Assembly: GCF_016775475.1 (NCBI RefSeq) | Contig: NZ_JAEUXJ010000001.1 | Coordinates: forward strand, 434,001 to 498,000 | Source: Belnapia mucosa | Lineage (GTDB): Bacteria; Pseudomonadota; Alphaproteobacteria; Acetobacterales; Acetobacteraceae | Direction of reading: 5' to 3' | DNA: 64,000 bases | In this document: positions 16,428 to 23,365 of the stretch, one piece after another | How positions within the stretch are numbered: the first letter of the stretch is position 1 | Layout: each line of letters starts with the position of its first letter | Translations under genes and position numbers: made by a program | Notes under the pieces: generated by a model | Databases searched by the model: none | Seen by the model: only the letters and a program-made list of their open reading frames with translations | Told to the model about the DNA's origin: nothing

Positions 16428-17124
16428 GCTGCTGGCCGTAGCGCGGCTGCTGCAGGTCCGAGAGGCTGCCGCGGCCGCCATAGGTGATGCGCGCCTCGGC
16501 CAGCCGGTCGTGACGGATGGTGTTGTCGCTGGCGATGTCCTCCGGGCGGATCACCCCCTGCACCGAGAGCTCCCGCAGCTCGGCGCTGACCCGCATCTCC
16601 TGCCGGCCGGAGACGACGAGGTTGCCGTTGGGCAGCACCTGGGTGACGGTCGCGGCGAGGCGGAGATTGACCGTTTCCCCCCGCTTCACCGTGCCGTTGC
16701 CATCGCTGGTCTGGCCACCCTTGGAATCGAGCAGGCTGGCGGGATCGGCGCCGCGCGGCAGCCAGCGCGTCTGCATGCCGAAGATCTGCGGAATGCCGAG
16801 GCTGTCCGTCCCATTGCGCGTCCGCTGGGTGCGGTTCTGCAGCTGCGCGTCATCCGCGATGCCGACCAGGATGGTGACGAGATCGCCGACCTGCGCCGCC
16901 CGCTGGTCCCGCAGGAATGTGCGGCTGCCCGGGCGCCAGAGACTATTGGCCACCGCCGTCGCCTCCTGCGCCTGGGGCATCGGCATGGAGACCGGGCGCC
17001 AGGCGGGATCGGCGGTCGGGTCGCGGACCGCCGAGGTCTCCGGCACCCGCCCGACCCGCGACAGGCGCTCGAGCGAGCCGCAACCCGCCAGCGCCAGGGG
17101 GAGGAGGAGGAGGGCGGCGCGCAT
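16402..17124 (-). CDS. flgH: Flagellar L-ring protein FlgH, lipoprotein
   Basis: 240 residues from the ATG that overlaps the flgA stop by one base; a GTG codon directly before it is the alternative. FlgH forms the outer-membrane L-ring around the flagellar rod. A lipoprotein signal is evident: hydrophobic leucines followed by LALAGC with the lipidated cysteine at about position 15. Family motifs: SLWRPGSRTFLRDQRAAQVGD, shortened here to its core RTFLRDQRAAQVGDLVTI, and near the C-terminus GVIRPEDIASDNTIRHDRLA plus ARITYGGRGSL. It is the last gene of the flgF-flgG-flgA-flgH operon. Confidence 0.96.
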   Translation of the reverse strand: MRAALLLLPLALAGCGSLERLSRVGRVPETSAVRDPTADPAWRPVSMPMPQAQEATAVANSLWRPGSRTFLRDQRAAQVGDLVTILVGIADDAQLQNRTQRTRNGTDSLGIPQIFGMQTRWLPRGADPASLLDSKGGQTSDGNGTVKRGETVNLRLAATVTQVLPNGNLVVSGRQEMRVSAELRELSVQGVIRPEDIASDNTIRHDRLAEARITYGGRGSLSDLQQPRYGQQLMDALLPF

Positions 17125-18062
17125 CACGGCGCCCGCAGCGGCGTGGCGCCCATGGCGACGCGGACGCGGCCGGGCCCGACCACCTCGCCCTCCACCACGC
17201 TGCGGCTGGCGAGATTCATCACCGGTACCAGCCCGCCCCGCGGCGCGGCCTCCAGCGCCCGCCCCTGGGCGGCGAGGGAGAGGCCCGGTGCCTCGACCAG
17301 CATGGTCACCAGAGCATTCTTCTCGATAAGGGTGGGCGGGCCGAGATCGGCCAGCGCCAGCGGTGCCCCCGCCGCCACCGCGCGATGGAGTTGCTGGCCG
17401 ATCACCTGATCCGGCCGCTCGGCGAGGCCGGGGCGGAGCCGTTCGGCCCGCAGCCGCAGCGGGCGAAGATCGCCGGGACGGATCACCTCGCCGGGCAGCA
17501 GGCGGCGGGTGGCGGCCAGCGCCGGCGCGGTCGCCACCGCGCGGCTGGCGAGGCGGAGGCGGAGCGGCGCCATGCCCTCGGCCAGCACCGAGAGGGTAGC
17601 AGCGAAGCGGCCGGTCGCCAGGTCGAAGCCCGCGCCTTCGAGGCCAAGGCGCGGCGGCGCGCCGGGCGGCACCATAGGCGAGGCAAGGGGGCCGAGCTCC
17701 AGCTCCGCCTCCGGGTCGAGGCCGAGGCGCAGCAACTCGCCGCGCAGCACCGCCTCGATCTCCTCGCGGGCCAGGGCGCGGCCGGGCCGTTCCAGCACAA
17801 CCCGCTCATAGGGCGAGGCGGGGCGCCAGGCGAGGCCATGGGCGCGAGCCAGGGCCTGGAGCTGCGCCGCTTCCAGCACCAGCCTCTGGCCGGGCGCGGG
17901 GGCGGTGCCGATCGGCCGGGCCGTTTGCGGGCCGGCGCCCTCGAAGACATCGCCGAGGCGGAGCACCGGCTCCTCCAGCACCACCTGCGGCCGGGCCTGG
18001 ATGAGGGTCTGTGCCGCGGCCGGGTCAGCGAGCAGCAGCAGGGGCAGCAGTAGCGCGCGCAT
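17124..18062 (-). CDS. flgA: Flagellar P-ring assembly chaperone FlgA
   Basis: 312 residues with a signal peptide (MRALLLPLLLLADPAAAQ). FlgA is a periplasmic chaperone needed to assemble the FlgI P-ring. The C-terminal third is the SAF/FlgA domain: LLPGEVIRPGDLRPLRLRA, IGQQLHRAVAAGAPL, then KNALVTMLVEAPGLSLAAQG and ALEAAPRGGLVPVMN. At 312 residues it is longer than enteric FlgA (about 220), because of an N-terminal part typical of alphaproteobacterial forms. It lies 2 bases after flgG and overlaps flgH by one base. flgI itself is not in the window. Confidence 0.93.
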   Translation of the reverse strand: MRALLLPLLLLADPAAAQTLIQARPQVVLEEPVLRLGDVFEGAGPQTARPIGTAPAPGQRLVLEAAQLQALARAHGLAWRPASPYERVVLERPGRALAREEIEAVLRGELLRLGLDPEAELELGPLASPMVPPGAPPRLGLEGAGFDLATGRFAATLSVLAEGMAPLRLRLASRAVATAPALAATRRLLPGEVIRPGDLRPLRLRAERLRPGLAERPDQVIGQQLHRAVAAGAPLALADLGPPTLIEKNALVTMLVEAPGLSLAAQGRALEAAPRGGLVPVMNLASRSVVEGEVVGPGRVRVAMGATPLRAP

Positions 18063-18064
18063 GG

Positions 18065-18850
18065 TCAGCGCATCCGCGAGAGGGTGGAGAGCATCTCGTC
18101 GCCCGCGGTGATGACCTTGCTGTTCATCTCATAGGCGCGCTGGGCGGTGATGAGTTGGGTGATCTCCTGCACGACGTTCACGTTGCTGGTCTCGATGAAG
18201 CCCTGCATGATCTGGCCATGGCCGGGCTGCCCGGCGGCGGCGAGCTGCGCCTGGCCGGAGGCCGGCGTCGCCAGCAGCATGTTATCGCCGACCGCTTCCA
18301 GCCCGCCCTCATTGGCAAAGATCGCGGTCTGGATCTGCCCGACATTCTGCGGCGCCGTCTGGCCGTCGAGCTTGGCCAGCACCTCGCCCGCGGCATTGAT
18401 GGTGACATCGACCGCGGCAGCCGGGATGGTGACGGCGGGCAGCACGGGAAAGCCCTCGGCGGTCACGATCTGGCCCTCGGCCGAGAGGCCGAAGGTGCCG
18501 TCCCGCGTATAGGCGGTCTCGCCGGAGGGAAGCTGTACCTGGAAGAAGCCGTTGCCGCGGATGGCGAGGTCGAAGCGGTTGTCGGTCTGCGACAGGCTCC
18601 CTTGCTCACCGATGCGGTAGATGGCCGCGGTCTTCACGCCGAGGCCGATCTGCGCCCCCGCCGGCAGGATCGAGCCGTTCTCCGAGCTCTGCGAACCGAC
18701 GCGGCGCATATTCTGATACAGCAGGTCCTGGAATTCCGCCCGTCGGCGCTTGAAGCCGGTCGTGCTCATATTGGCGATGTTGTTTGAGATGACCTCGACA
18801 TTCGTCTGCTGGGCCATCATGCCGGTGGAGGCGATCTGCAGGGCGCGCAT
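18065..18850 (-). CDS. flgG: Flagellar distal rod protein FlgG
   Basis: 261 residues, the standard FlgG length. The N-terminus ALQIASTGMMAQQTNVEVIS followed by NNIANMSTTGFKRRRAEFQDL is the flagellar rod signature, and GNGFFQVQLPSGETAYTRDG is the D1 domain motif. The C-terminal helix ends ITAQRAYEMNSKVITAGDEML. FlgG forms the distal rod that carries the rings. It starts 11 bases after the flgF stop, in the same operon. Confidence 0.97.
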   Translation of the reverse strand: MRALQIASTGMMAQQTNVEVISNNIANMSTTGFKRRRAEFQDLLYQNMRRVGSQSSENGSILPAGAQIGLGVKTAAIYRIGEQGSLSQTDNRFDLAIRGNGFFQVQLPSGETAYTRDGTFGLSAEGQIVTAEGFPVLPAVTIPAAAVDVTINAAGEVLAKLDGQTAPQNVGQIQTAIFANEGGLEAVGDNMLLATPASGQAQLAAAGQPGHGQIMQGFIETSNVNVVQEITQLITAQRAYEMNSKVITAGDEMLSTLSRMR

Positions 18851-18861
18851 GCGCGGTTCCT

Positions 18862-19584
18862 TTAATTGCGGCGGCGGAGGATGCGGTCGATCGCGCTCTG
18901 CTGGCGGTCGGCCTCGCGTTCGGCGAATTGGGCGGCGAATTGGAAGTCCCGGACCTCCTCGGTCAGGCCGGTGATCTCGGCGATGGGGGAGACGTTGCTG
19001 CCTTCGACCGCGCCCTGGACCACCTGTGGCCGTGCCAGCGGCTGCGGCGGATCGGTGGCGGCGAAGAGCCGCGCGCCCTCGGGCCGCAAACGCTGCGGAT
19101 CGGCAAAGCCGACGATGCGGAGCTGGCCGACCGGGCCGTTCTCGGAGCGGACGCTGCCATCACCCAGCACCTCGATCCGCGTATCGCCGGGGGCGAAGGT
19201 CAGCGACGTGCCATCGGCGCTGAGCACGGTATTGCCGTCCGAATCGGTGAGCCGTCCGGTGGCGTCCAGGGTGAAACGGCCGGCGCGGGTGTAGCGCTCG
19301 CCGCGCGGCGTCTCGATGGCGAAGAAGCCATCGCCGCGAAGCGCCAGGTCGAGCGGGTTGCCGGTGGTGGCGAGCGGCCCGGGCGCCATGCTGCGCCAGG
19401 TGGCGCGATCCACCGCATAGGCGAGCTCGCCCCTGCTGCCGGCACGGACCATATGGCTGGCGAAGACCGGGCGTTCGGCGCGGAAGCCTGGCGTATCGGC
19501 ATTGGCGATGTTGTTGGCCATCACCTGGGTGGCGCGGAGCTGGCTGCTGAGACGCGAGAGCAGGATGGTGCCGGGCTGGTCCAT
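18862..19584 (-). CDS. flgF: Flagellar proximal rod protein FlgF
   Basis: 240 residues from MDQPGTILLSRLS; on the minus strand GAGGAG lies about 6 bases before this ATG, and the 178-codon open frame upstream is shadow. Rod-protein signature: QVMANNIANADTPGFRAERP at the N-terminus, GDGFFAIETPRGERYTRAG in the D1 region, and a C-terminal coiled segment with ITGLTEEVRDFQFAAQF. FlgF forms the proximal rod. It is the first gene of its operon, divergent from fliL across a 203-base region containing a candidate regulator site. Confidence 0.95.
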   Translation of the reverse strand: MDQPGTILLSRLSSQLRATQVMANNIANADTPGFRAERPVFASHMVRAGSRGELAYAVDRATWRSMAPGPLATTGNPLDLALRGDGFFAIETPRGERYTRAGRFTLDATGRLTDSDGNTVLSADGTSLTFAPGDTRIEVLGDGSVRSENGPVGQLRIVGFADPQRLRPEGARLFAATDPPQPLARPQVVQGAVEGSNVSPIAEITGLTEEVRDFQFAAQFAEREADRQQSAIDRILRRRN

Positions 19585-19787
19585 GGCGGTCTCCTCGGCG
19601 GCCGCGCGGCGGCGCCATGGCCTGGCTTCGGCAACCGCCATGCCAGCCCAAGAGGCGGTGCAGCCCGGCGCGGATTGCCGCGGGCGGCAGGCTTTGCCGG
19701 GGGCGCGGCGCATCCTGCCTCGCAAGGCTTCCTTAAGTCCTGGCGGCGCAGAGTCCCGGCATCGGCAATGACGGGAAGGGGCGGCGC
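19585..19787. promoter_or_regulatory. Divergent flagellar control region between flgF and fliL
   Basis: 203 bases that must hold promoters for both the leftward rod operon and the rightward fliL-fliM-cheYZ operon. On the minus strand 19727-19736 reads TTAAGGAAGC, identical to a 10-mer in the other divergent flagellar region (28950-28959). With its flanks it reads CTTAA-GGAAGCC-TTGC, a TTAA half-site and a partial second one 7 bases away, which resembles the CtrA spacing. No sigma-54 or FliA-type promoter was recognised. The rest is GC-rich with nothing else visible. Confidence 0.45.
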
Positions 19788-20285
19788 ATGGCGGCGGAGG
19801 CGAAGCCGGCGGAAGGAGGCGGCAAGGGCAAGGGCAAGCGGAAGCTGCTGCTGCTCGCACTGCCGCTGCTGCTCGGCGTGGCCGGTGCCGGTGCCTGGTT
19901 CGCTGGCCTGCTTCCCTTCGGCCATGCCGCGCCGGCCGAGACCCATGCCGAGGCGGCGCCCGCCGCCCCAGCGCCGCGCCCGGCCGCCTATTTCGATATG
20001 CCGGATACGGTTGCCAATCTCGGCGGCGCCGGCCGGCGCAGCGCTTTTGTAAAGCTGCGCAGCAAGCTCGAGCTGGCGCGGCCCGAGGACGCCGCAGCCG
20101 CCCAGGCGGCTCTGCCACGGCTGCAGGATCTCTTCACCACCTATCTGCGGGAGATGCGACCCGAGGAGCTGCGCGGCAGCACCGGCACCCAGCGCCTGCG
20201 CGAGGAGTTGCTGGTCCGCGCCAACCTGGCCATGGCCCCGGCCCGGGCCACCGACATCCTCTTCATCGAGCTGCTGGTCCAGTGA
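19788..20285 (+). CDS. fliL: Flagellar basal body-associated protein FliL
   Basis: 165 residues: a short basic cytoplasmic N-terminus, a single transmembrane helix (about 19-40, LLLLALPLLLGVAGAGAWF), an alanine/proline linker, then the periplasmic FliL domain with LGGAGRRSAFVKLRSKLEL. Closing residues ATDILFIELLVQ match the family pattern. FliL rings the stator around the motor. The ATG follows AAGGGG. It overlaps the fliM start by four bases (GTGA), so fliL and fliM are translationally linked. Confidence 0.93.
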   Translation: MAAEAKPAEGGGKGKGKRKLLLLALPLLLGVAGAGAWFAGLLPFGHAAPAETHAEAAPAAPAPRPAAYFDMPDTVANLGGAGRRSAFVKLRSKLELARPEDAAAAQAALPRLQDLFTTYLREMRPEELRGSTGTQRLREELLVRANLAMAPARATDILFIELLVQ

Positions 20286-21328
20286 GCGAGGACGAGGATC
20301 TCGCCGCCGCCTGGGGCGAGGCGATGGAGGCGGAGGCCGCCGCGCCGCCGCCGACCGCGCCGGATTCGACCCGGGTGCTGAACCAGCAGGAGATCGATAG
20401 CCTGCTCGGCTTCGGCGGCGGGCCGGAGCAGCAGGAGGACCAGTCCGGCATCCAGCGCATCGTCAGCGCCGGCCTCGTTTCCTACGAACGCCTGCCGATG
20501 CTGGAGATCATTTTCGACCGGCTGGTGCGGATCATGTCCACCACGCTGCGGAATTTCACCAGCGACAATGTCGAGGTCTCGATCGACAGCATCGTCTCGC
20601 TGCGCTTCGGCGACTACCTGAACAGCGTGCCGCTGCCCGCCATGCTGGCGGTCTTCAAGGTGGAGGAGTGGGACAATTACGGGCTGATCGTGGTGGACAG
20701 CGCGCTGATCTATTCGGTGGTCGATGTCCTGCTCGGCGGCCGGCGCGGCACCGCGGCGATGCGGATCGAGGGCCGGCCCTACACCACCATCGAACGCACC
20801 CTGGTCGAGCGGCTGATCGCGGTGGTGCTGGCCGATCTCTCGGATGCCTTCAGCCCGCTCTCGCCGGCGCATTTCCGCTTCGAGCGGCTGGAGGTCAACC
20901 CGCGCTTCGCCGCCGTCTCCCGCCTCTCCAATGCCTGCATCCTGTCGCGTCTGCGGGTCGATATGGAGGATCGCGGCGGCAAGATCGAGCTGCTGCTGCC
21001 CTATGCGACGCTGGAGCCGATCCGCGAGCTGCTGCTGCAGCAATTCATGGGCGAGCGCTTCGGCCGCGACAGCATCTGGGAGACCCATCTCGCCGAAGAG
21101 CTGCGGCATACCGAGATGTCGATGGATGTCGTGCTCGACGAGCAGACCATGCCGCTCGCCTCGGTCATGTCGCTCCAGCGCGGCGACCGGATCACGCTGA
21201 ACACCGCGCCCGGCGCGCCGGTGCGGCTGCGCTGCGGCGATGTGCCGATGTTCGAGGCGGAGCTGGGGCGGCGCGAGAACCGGCTGGCCGTGCGCATCCT
21301 GCGCGAACTCCGCGGCCCGGAGGACTGA
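20282..21328 (+). CDS. fliM: Flagellar motor switch protein FliM
   Basis: 348 residues, starting with GTG inside the fliL stop. The N-terminal CheY-binding peptide is present but modified: LNQQEIDSLLGFG at about 36-48, preceded by an acidic tail. The middle domain has GLVSYERLPMLEIIFDRLVR and FGDYLNSVPLPAMLAVFKVE. The C-terminal SpoA-like domain includes ETHLAEELRHTEMSMDVVLD and LQRGDRITLN. FliM sits in the C-ring and switches rotation when phospho-CheY binds. Followed 3 bases later by the DUF6468-like gene. Confidence 0.97.
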   Translation: MSEDEDLAAAWGEAMEAEAAAPPPTAPDSTRVLNQQEIDSLLGFGGGPEQQEDQSGIQRIVSAGLVSYERLPMLEIIFDRLVRIMSTTLRNFTSDNVEVSIDSIVSLRFGDYLNSVPLPAMLAVFKVEEWDNYGLIVVDSALIYSVVDVLLGGRRGTAAMRIEGRPYTTIERTLVERLIAVVLADLSDAFSPLSPAHFRFERLEVNPRFAAVSRLSNACILSRLRVDMEDRGGKIELLLPYATLEPIRELLLQQFMGERFGRDSIWETHLAEELRHTEMSMDVVLDEQTMPLASVMSLQRGDRITLNTAPGAPVRLRCGDVPMFEAELGRRENRLAVRILRELRGPED

Positions 21329-21331
21329 GCC

Positions 21332-21769
21332 ATGAGCCTCTATGAATGGGCCGCGCAGCTCCTGCTCATTGCCCTGCTGCTGGCGGCGATTCCCTGCATC
21401 CTGCGCCTGGAACGCGGCCTGGCCGCGGTGCGGCGCGACCGCGCGGCGCTGGAGGCGAGCGCCGCCGGCCTGGGCGAAGCCACCCGGATGGCGGAGGCCG
21501 CCGCGCTCCGGCTGCGCGCCACCGCCGAGGCAGCAGGCCGGCAAGTCGCCGAGCGGCTGGCTGCGGCCGAGCCGGTGCGGGATGACCTGCGCTACCTGGC
21601 GGAACGCGCCGAGGGGCTGGCCGACCGGCTGGACGGCCTGGTCCGCGCCGCGCGGCCGATGGCGGCGCCGGAGCCGGCCCTGGCCGCACTGCCGGCGCAG
21701 AGCCAGGCGGAGCGGGACCTGCTGCGGGCGCTGAGCCAGGGCCTCGCCCAGGCCCGGGGAGGCGGCTGA
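21332..21769 (+). CDS. Membrane-anchored coiled-coil protein (DUF6468-like) of the flagellar operon
   Basis: 145 residues. One N-terminal transmembrane helix (about 7-25, AQLLLIALLLAAIPCILRL), then an almost uninterrupted alanine/arginine/glutamate-rich helix with heptad character to about residue 110. I associate this layout with the DUF6468 proteins found between fliM and the MotE-like gene in Rhodospirillales, but that assignment is from memory of gene order and should be treated as moderate. Start and stop overlap its neighbours tightly (3-base gap before, one-base overlap after). The role is unknown; a stator or C-ring accessory is a fair guess. Confidence 0.8.
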   Translation: MSLYEWAAQLLLIALLLAAIPCILRLERGLAAVRRDRAALEASAAGLGEATRMAEAAALRLRATAEAAGRQVAERLAAAEPVRDDLRYLAERAEGLADRLDGLVRAARPMAAPEPALAALPAQSQAERDLLRALSQGLAQARGGG

Positions 21770-22368
21770 TGCGGCCCCGCCTGTTGCCCGCGGCCTTGGC
21801 CGCCACCGGCTTCCTGCTGCTCGCGAAGCTGGCCGCGCTGCTGCCGGGCATGGTGGCGCTGGCGCCGGCCCAGGCGAGCAGCCCAGCCCCGCCGCCGACC
21901 CCCGTCGCAGCGCCTGCGCCGCCCCCTGCGCCAGCGGCCCCGCCGGAGCCGAGCCCCGAGCAGCGTGCCGAACGTGCCCTCCTCGAGGGGCTGCGCGCCC
22001 GCCGCATTGTTCTGGAGGAACGCGATGCGACGCTCGCCGCGCGGGAGATGGTGCTGGCCGCCGCCGAACGCCGCCTCGCCGAGCGGATCGAGGAACTGGC
22101 CGCCCTGCAGGCCAGGCTGGAGGCTGCCGAGCGCAGCCGCTCCGAGCGCGAGGAGGCAGGCTGGCGGCAGATGGTGAAGCTCTACGAGGGCATGCGGCCG
22201 CGCGAGGCGGCGGCGATCCTCGAGGAGCTGGAGATGCCCGTTCTGGTCCAGCTGGTGGACCGGATGCGGGAGGCGAAGGCGGCCCCGGTGCTCGGCGCGA
22301 TGAAGCCCGATCGTGCCCGGCTGCTGACCGCGGAACTGGCCCGGCTGCGCGCCCGGCCGGCGGAGTGA
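21769..22368 (+). CDS. MotE-like periplasmic motility protein (MgtE_N-type C-terminus)
   Basis: 199 residues: signal/anchor helix at about 8-35, a proline/alanine-rich linker, a charged coiled coil (about 68-125), then a small helical domain with KLYEGMRPREAAAILEELEM and LGAMKPDRARLLTAELARL. This closing domain is that of the MgtE intracellular N-domain-like proteins, which includes rhizobial MotE, a chaperone of the periplasmic motor protein MotC. The one-base overlap with the upstream gene and the fliM context support a flagellar job. Whether it acts as MotE does in Sinorhizobium is inference. Confidence 0.85.
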   Translation: MRPRLLPAALAATGFLLLAKLAALLPGMVALAPAQASSPAPPPTPVAAPAPPPAPAAPPEPSPEQRAERALLEGLRARRIVLEERDATLAAREMVLAAAERRLAERIEELAALQARLEAAERSRSEREEAGWRQMVKLYEGMRPREAAAILEELEMPVLVQLVDRMREAKAAPVLGAMKPDRARLLTAELARLRARPAE

Positions 22369-22398
22369 ACGAGGACCGAACCGCAACCCAGGCCGAGG

Positions 22399-22785
22399 AT
22401 GGCGATGGACAAGAACACCCACGTGCTGATCGTCGACGACTACAAGACGATGCTGCGCATCATCCGCAACCTGTTGAAGCAGCTGGAATTCGACAATGTC
22501 GAGGAAGCCTCTGACGGGCAGGAGGCGCTGGCCAAGCTGCGCGCCGGCCAGTTCGGCCTAGTCATCAGCGACTGGAACATGCAGCCGATGACGGGCCTCG
22601 ACCTGCTGAAGGAAGTGCGGGCGGATGCGCGGTTGAAGGAGACGCCCTTCATCATGATCACCGCCGAAAGCAAGACCGAGAATGTGGTCGCGGCCAAGGC
22701 GGCGGGCGTTTCCAACTACATCGTCAAGCCCTTCAACGCCGAGACGTTGCGCGGCAAGATCGAGAAGGTTCTCGGGCATGCCTGA
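22399..22785 (+). CDS. cheY: Chemotaxis response regulator CheY
   Basis: 128-residue stand-alone receiver. Acidic pocket D13/D14 (VLIVDDY), phosphoacceptor D58 (LVISDWNMQPMTG), switch threonine T88 (IMITAES) and lysine K110 (YIVKPFNA). The SDWNMQPM tract is typical of CheY proper rather than of other single-domain receivers. Phospho-CheY binds FliM to change flagellar rotation. A second in-frame ATG two codons later is an alternative start. It overlaps cheZ by eight bases. Confidence 0.96.
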   Translation: MAMDKNTHVLIVDDYKTMLRIIRNLLKQLEFDNVEEASDGQEALAKLRAGQFGLVISDWNMQPMTGLDLLKEVRADARLKETPFIMITAESKTENVVAAKAAGVSNYIVKPFNAETLRGKIEKVLGHA

Positions 22786-23365
22786 CGGCGAGACCGGCGG
22801 CGACCGGATCGAGGCGGCGGTGCGCGCCGTGCTCGGCACCCTTTCAGGCGACCTCACCGTCACCGAGGCCGCGCTCCTTGGCGAGTTGGAGGCGCTGGGG
22901 CGCGAGGTGGCGCGGGCGAAGAGCGAGATCGCCGCCCTGCGCGTCGACGACATCAATGCCAGCCACATCCCGACCGCGACGGATGAGCTGGATGCGGTGG
23001 TGAGCCACACCGCCGCCGCGACCAATGAGATCCTCGACAGCTGCGAGGTTCTGGAAGGGTTGCAGGCGCGGCTGGCCGGCGAGGATGCCGAAGCCCTCTC
23101 GGGCGCGGTGACCCGCATCTACGAGGCCTGCAGCTTCCAGGACATTACCGGCCAGCGCATCGGCAAGGTGGTGGCAGCGCTGAAATCGATCGAGCGGCGG
23201 GTGGCGGCGGTGACGCAGAGCTTCGGCCGCGACCGGCAACCGGAACCGGAGGAGGCGCCGGCTGCCTCTCGCACCGAGGGTGAGGAACTGGCCAATGGCC
23301 CGCAGCTGCCGGGCACCGCCTCCTCCCAGGCGGAGATCGACGCCTTGCTGGCGAGCTTCGATTGA
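22778..23365 (+). CDS. cheZ: CheY-phosphate phosphatase CheZ
   Basis: 195 residues, all-helical. The catalytic helix reads ACSFQDITGQRIGKVV with D122 and Q126 corresponding to the E. coli catalytic pair; the partner helix is TDELDAVVSHTAAATNEIL. After an acidic, flexible linker the protein ends SQAEIDALLASFD, a CheY-binding tail that looks like the FliM N-terminal peptide. CheZ ends the signal by dephosphorylating CheY. The start is MPDGET, inside the end of cheY; the stop overlaps the next ATG by one base. Confidence 0.94.
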   Translation: MPDGETGGDRIEAAVRAVLGTLSGDLTVTEAALLGELEALGREVARAKSEIAALRVDDINASHIPTATDELDAVVSHTAAATNEILDSCEVLEGLQARLAGEDAEALSGAVTRIYEACSFQDITGQRIGKVVAALKSIERRVAAVTQSFGRDRQPEPEEAPAASRTEGEELANGPQLPGTASSQAEIDALLASFD

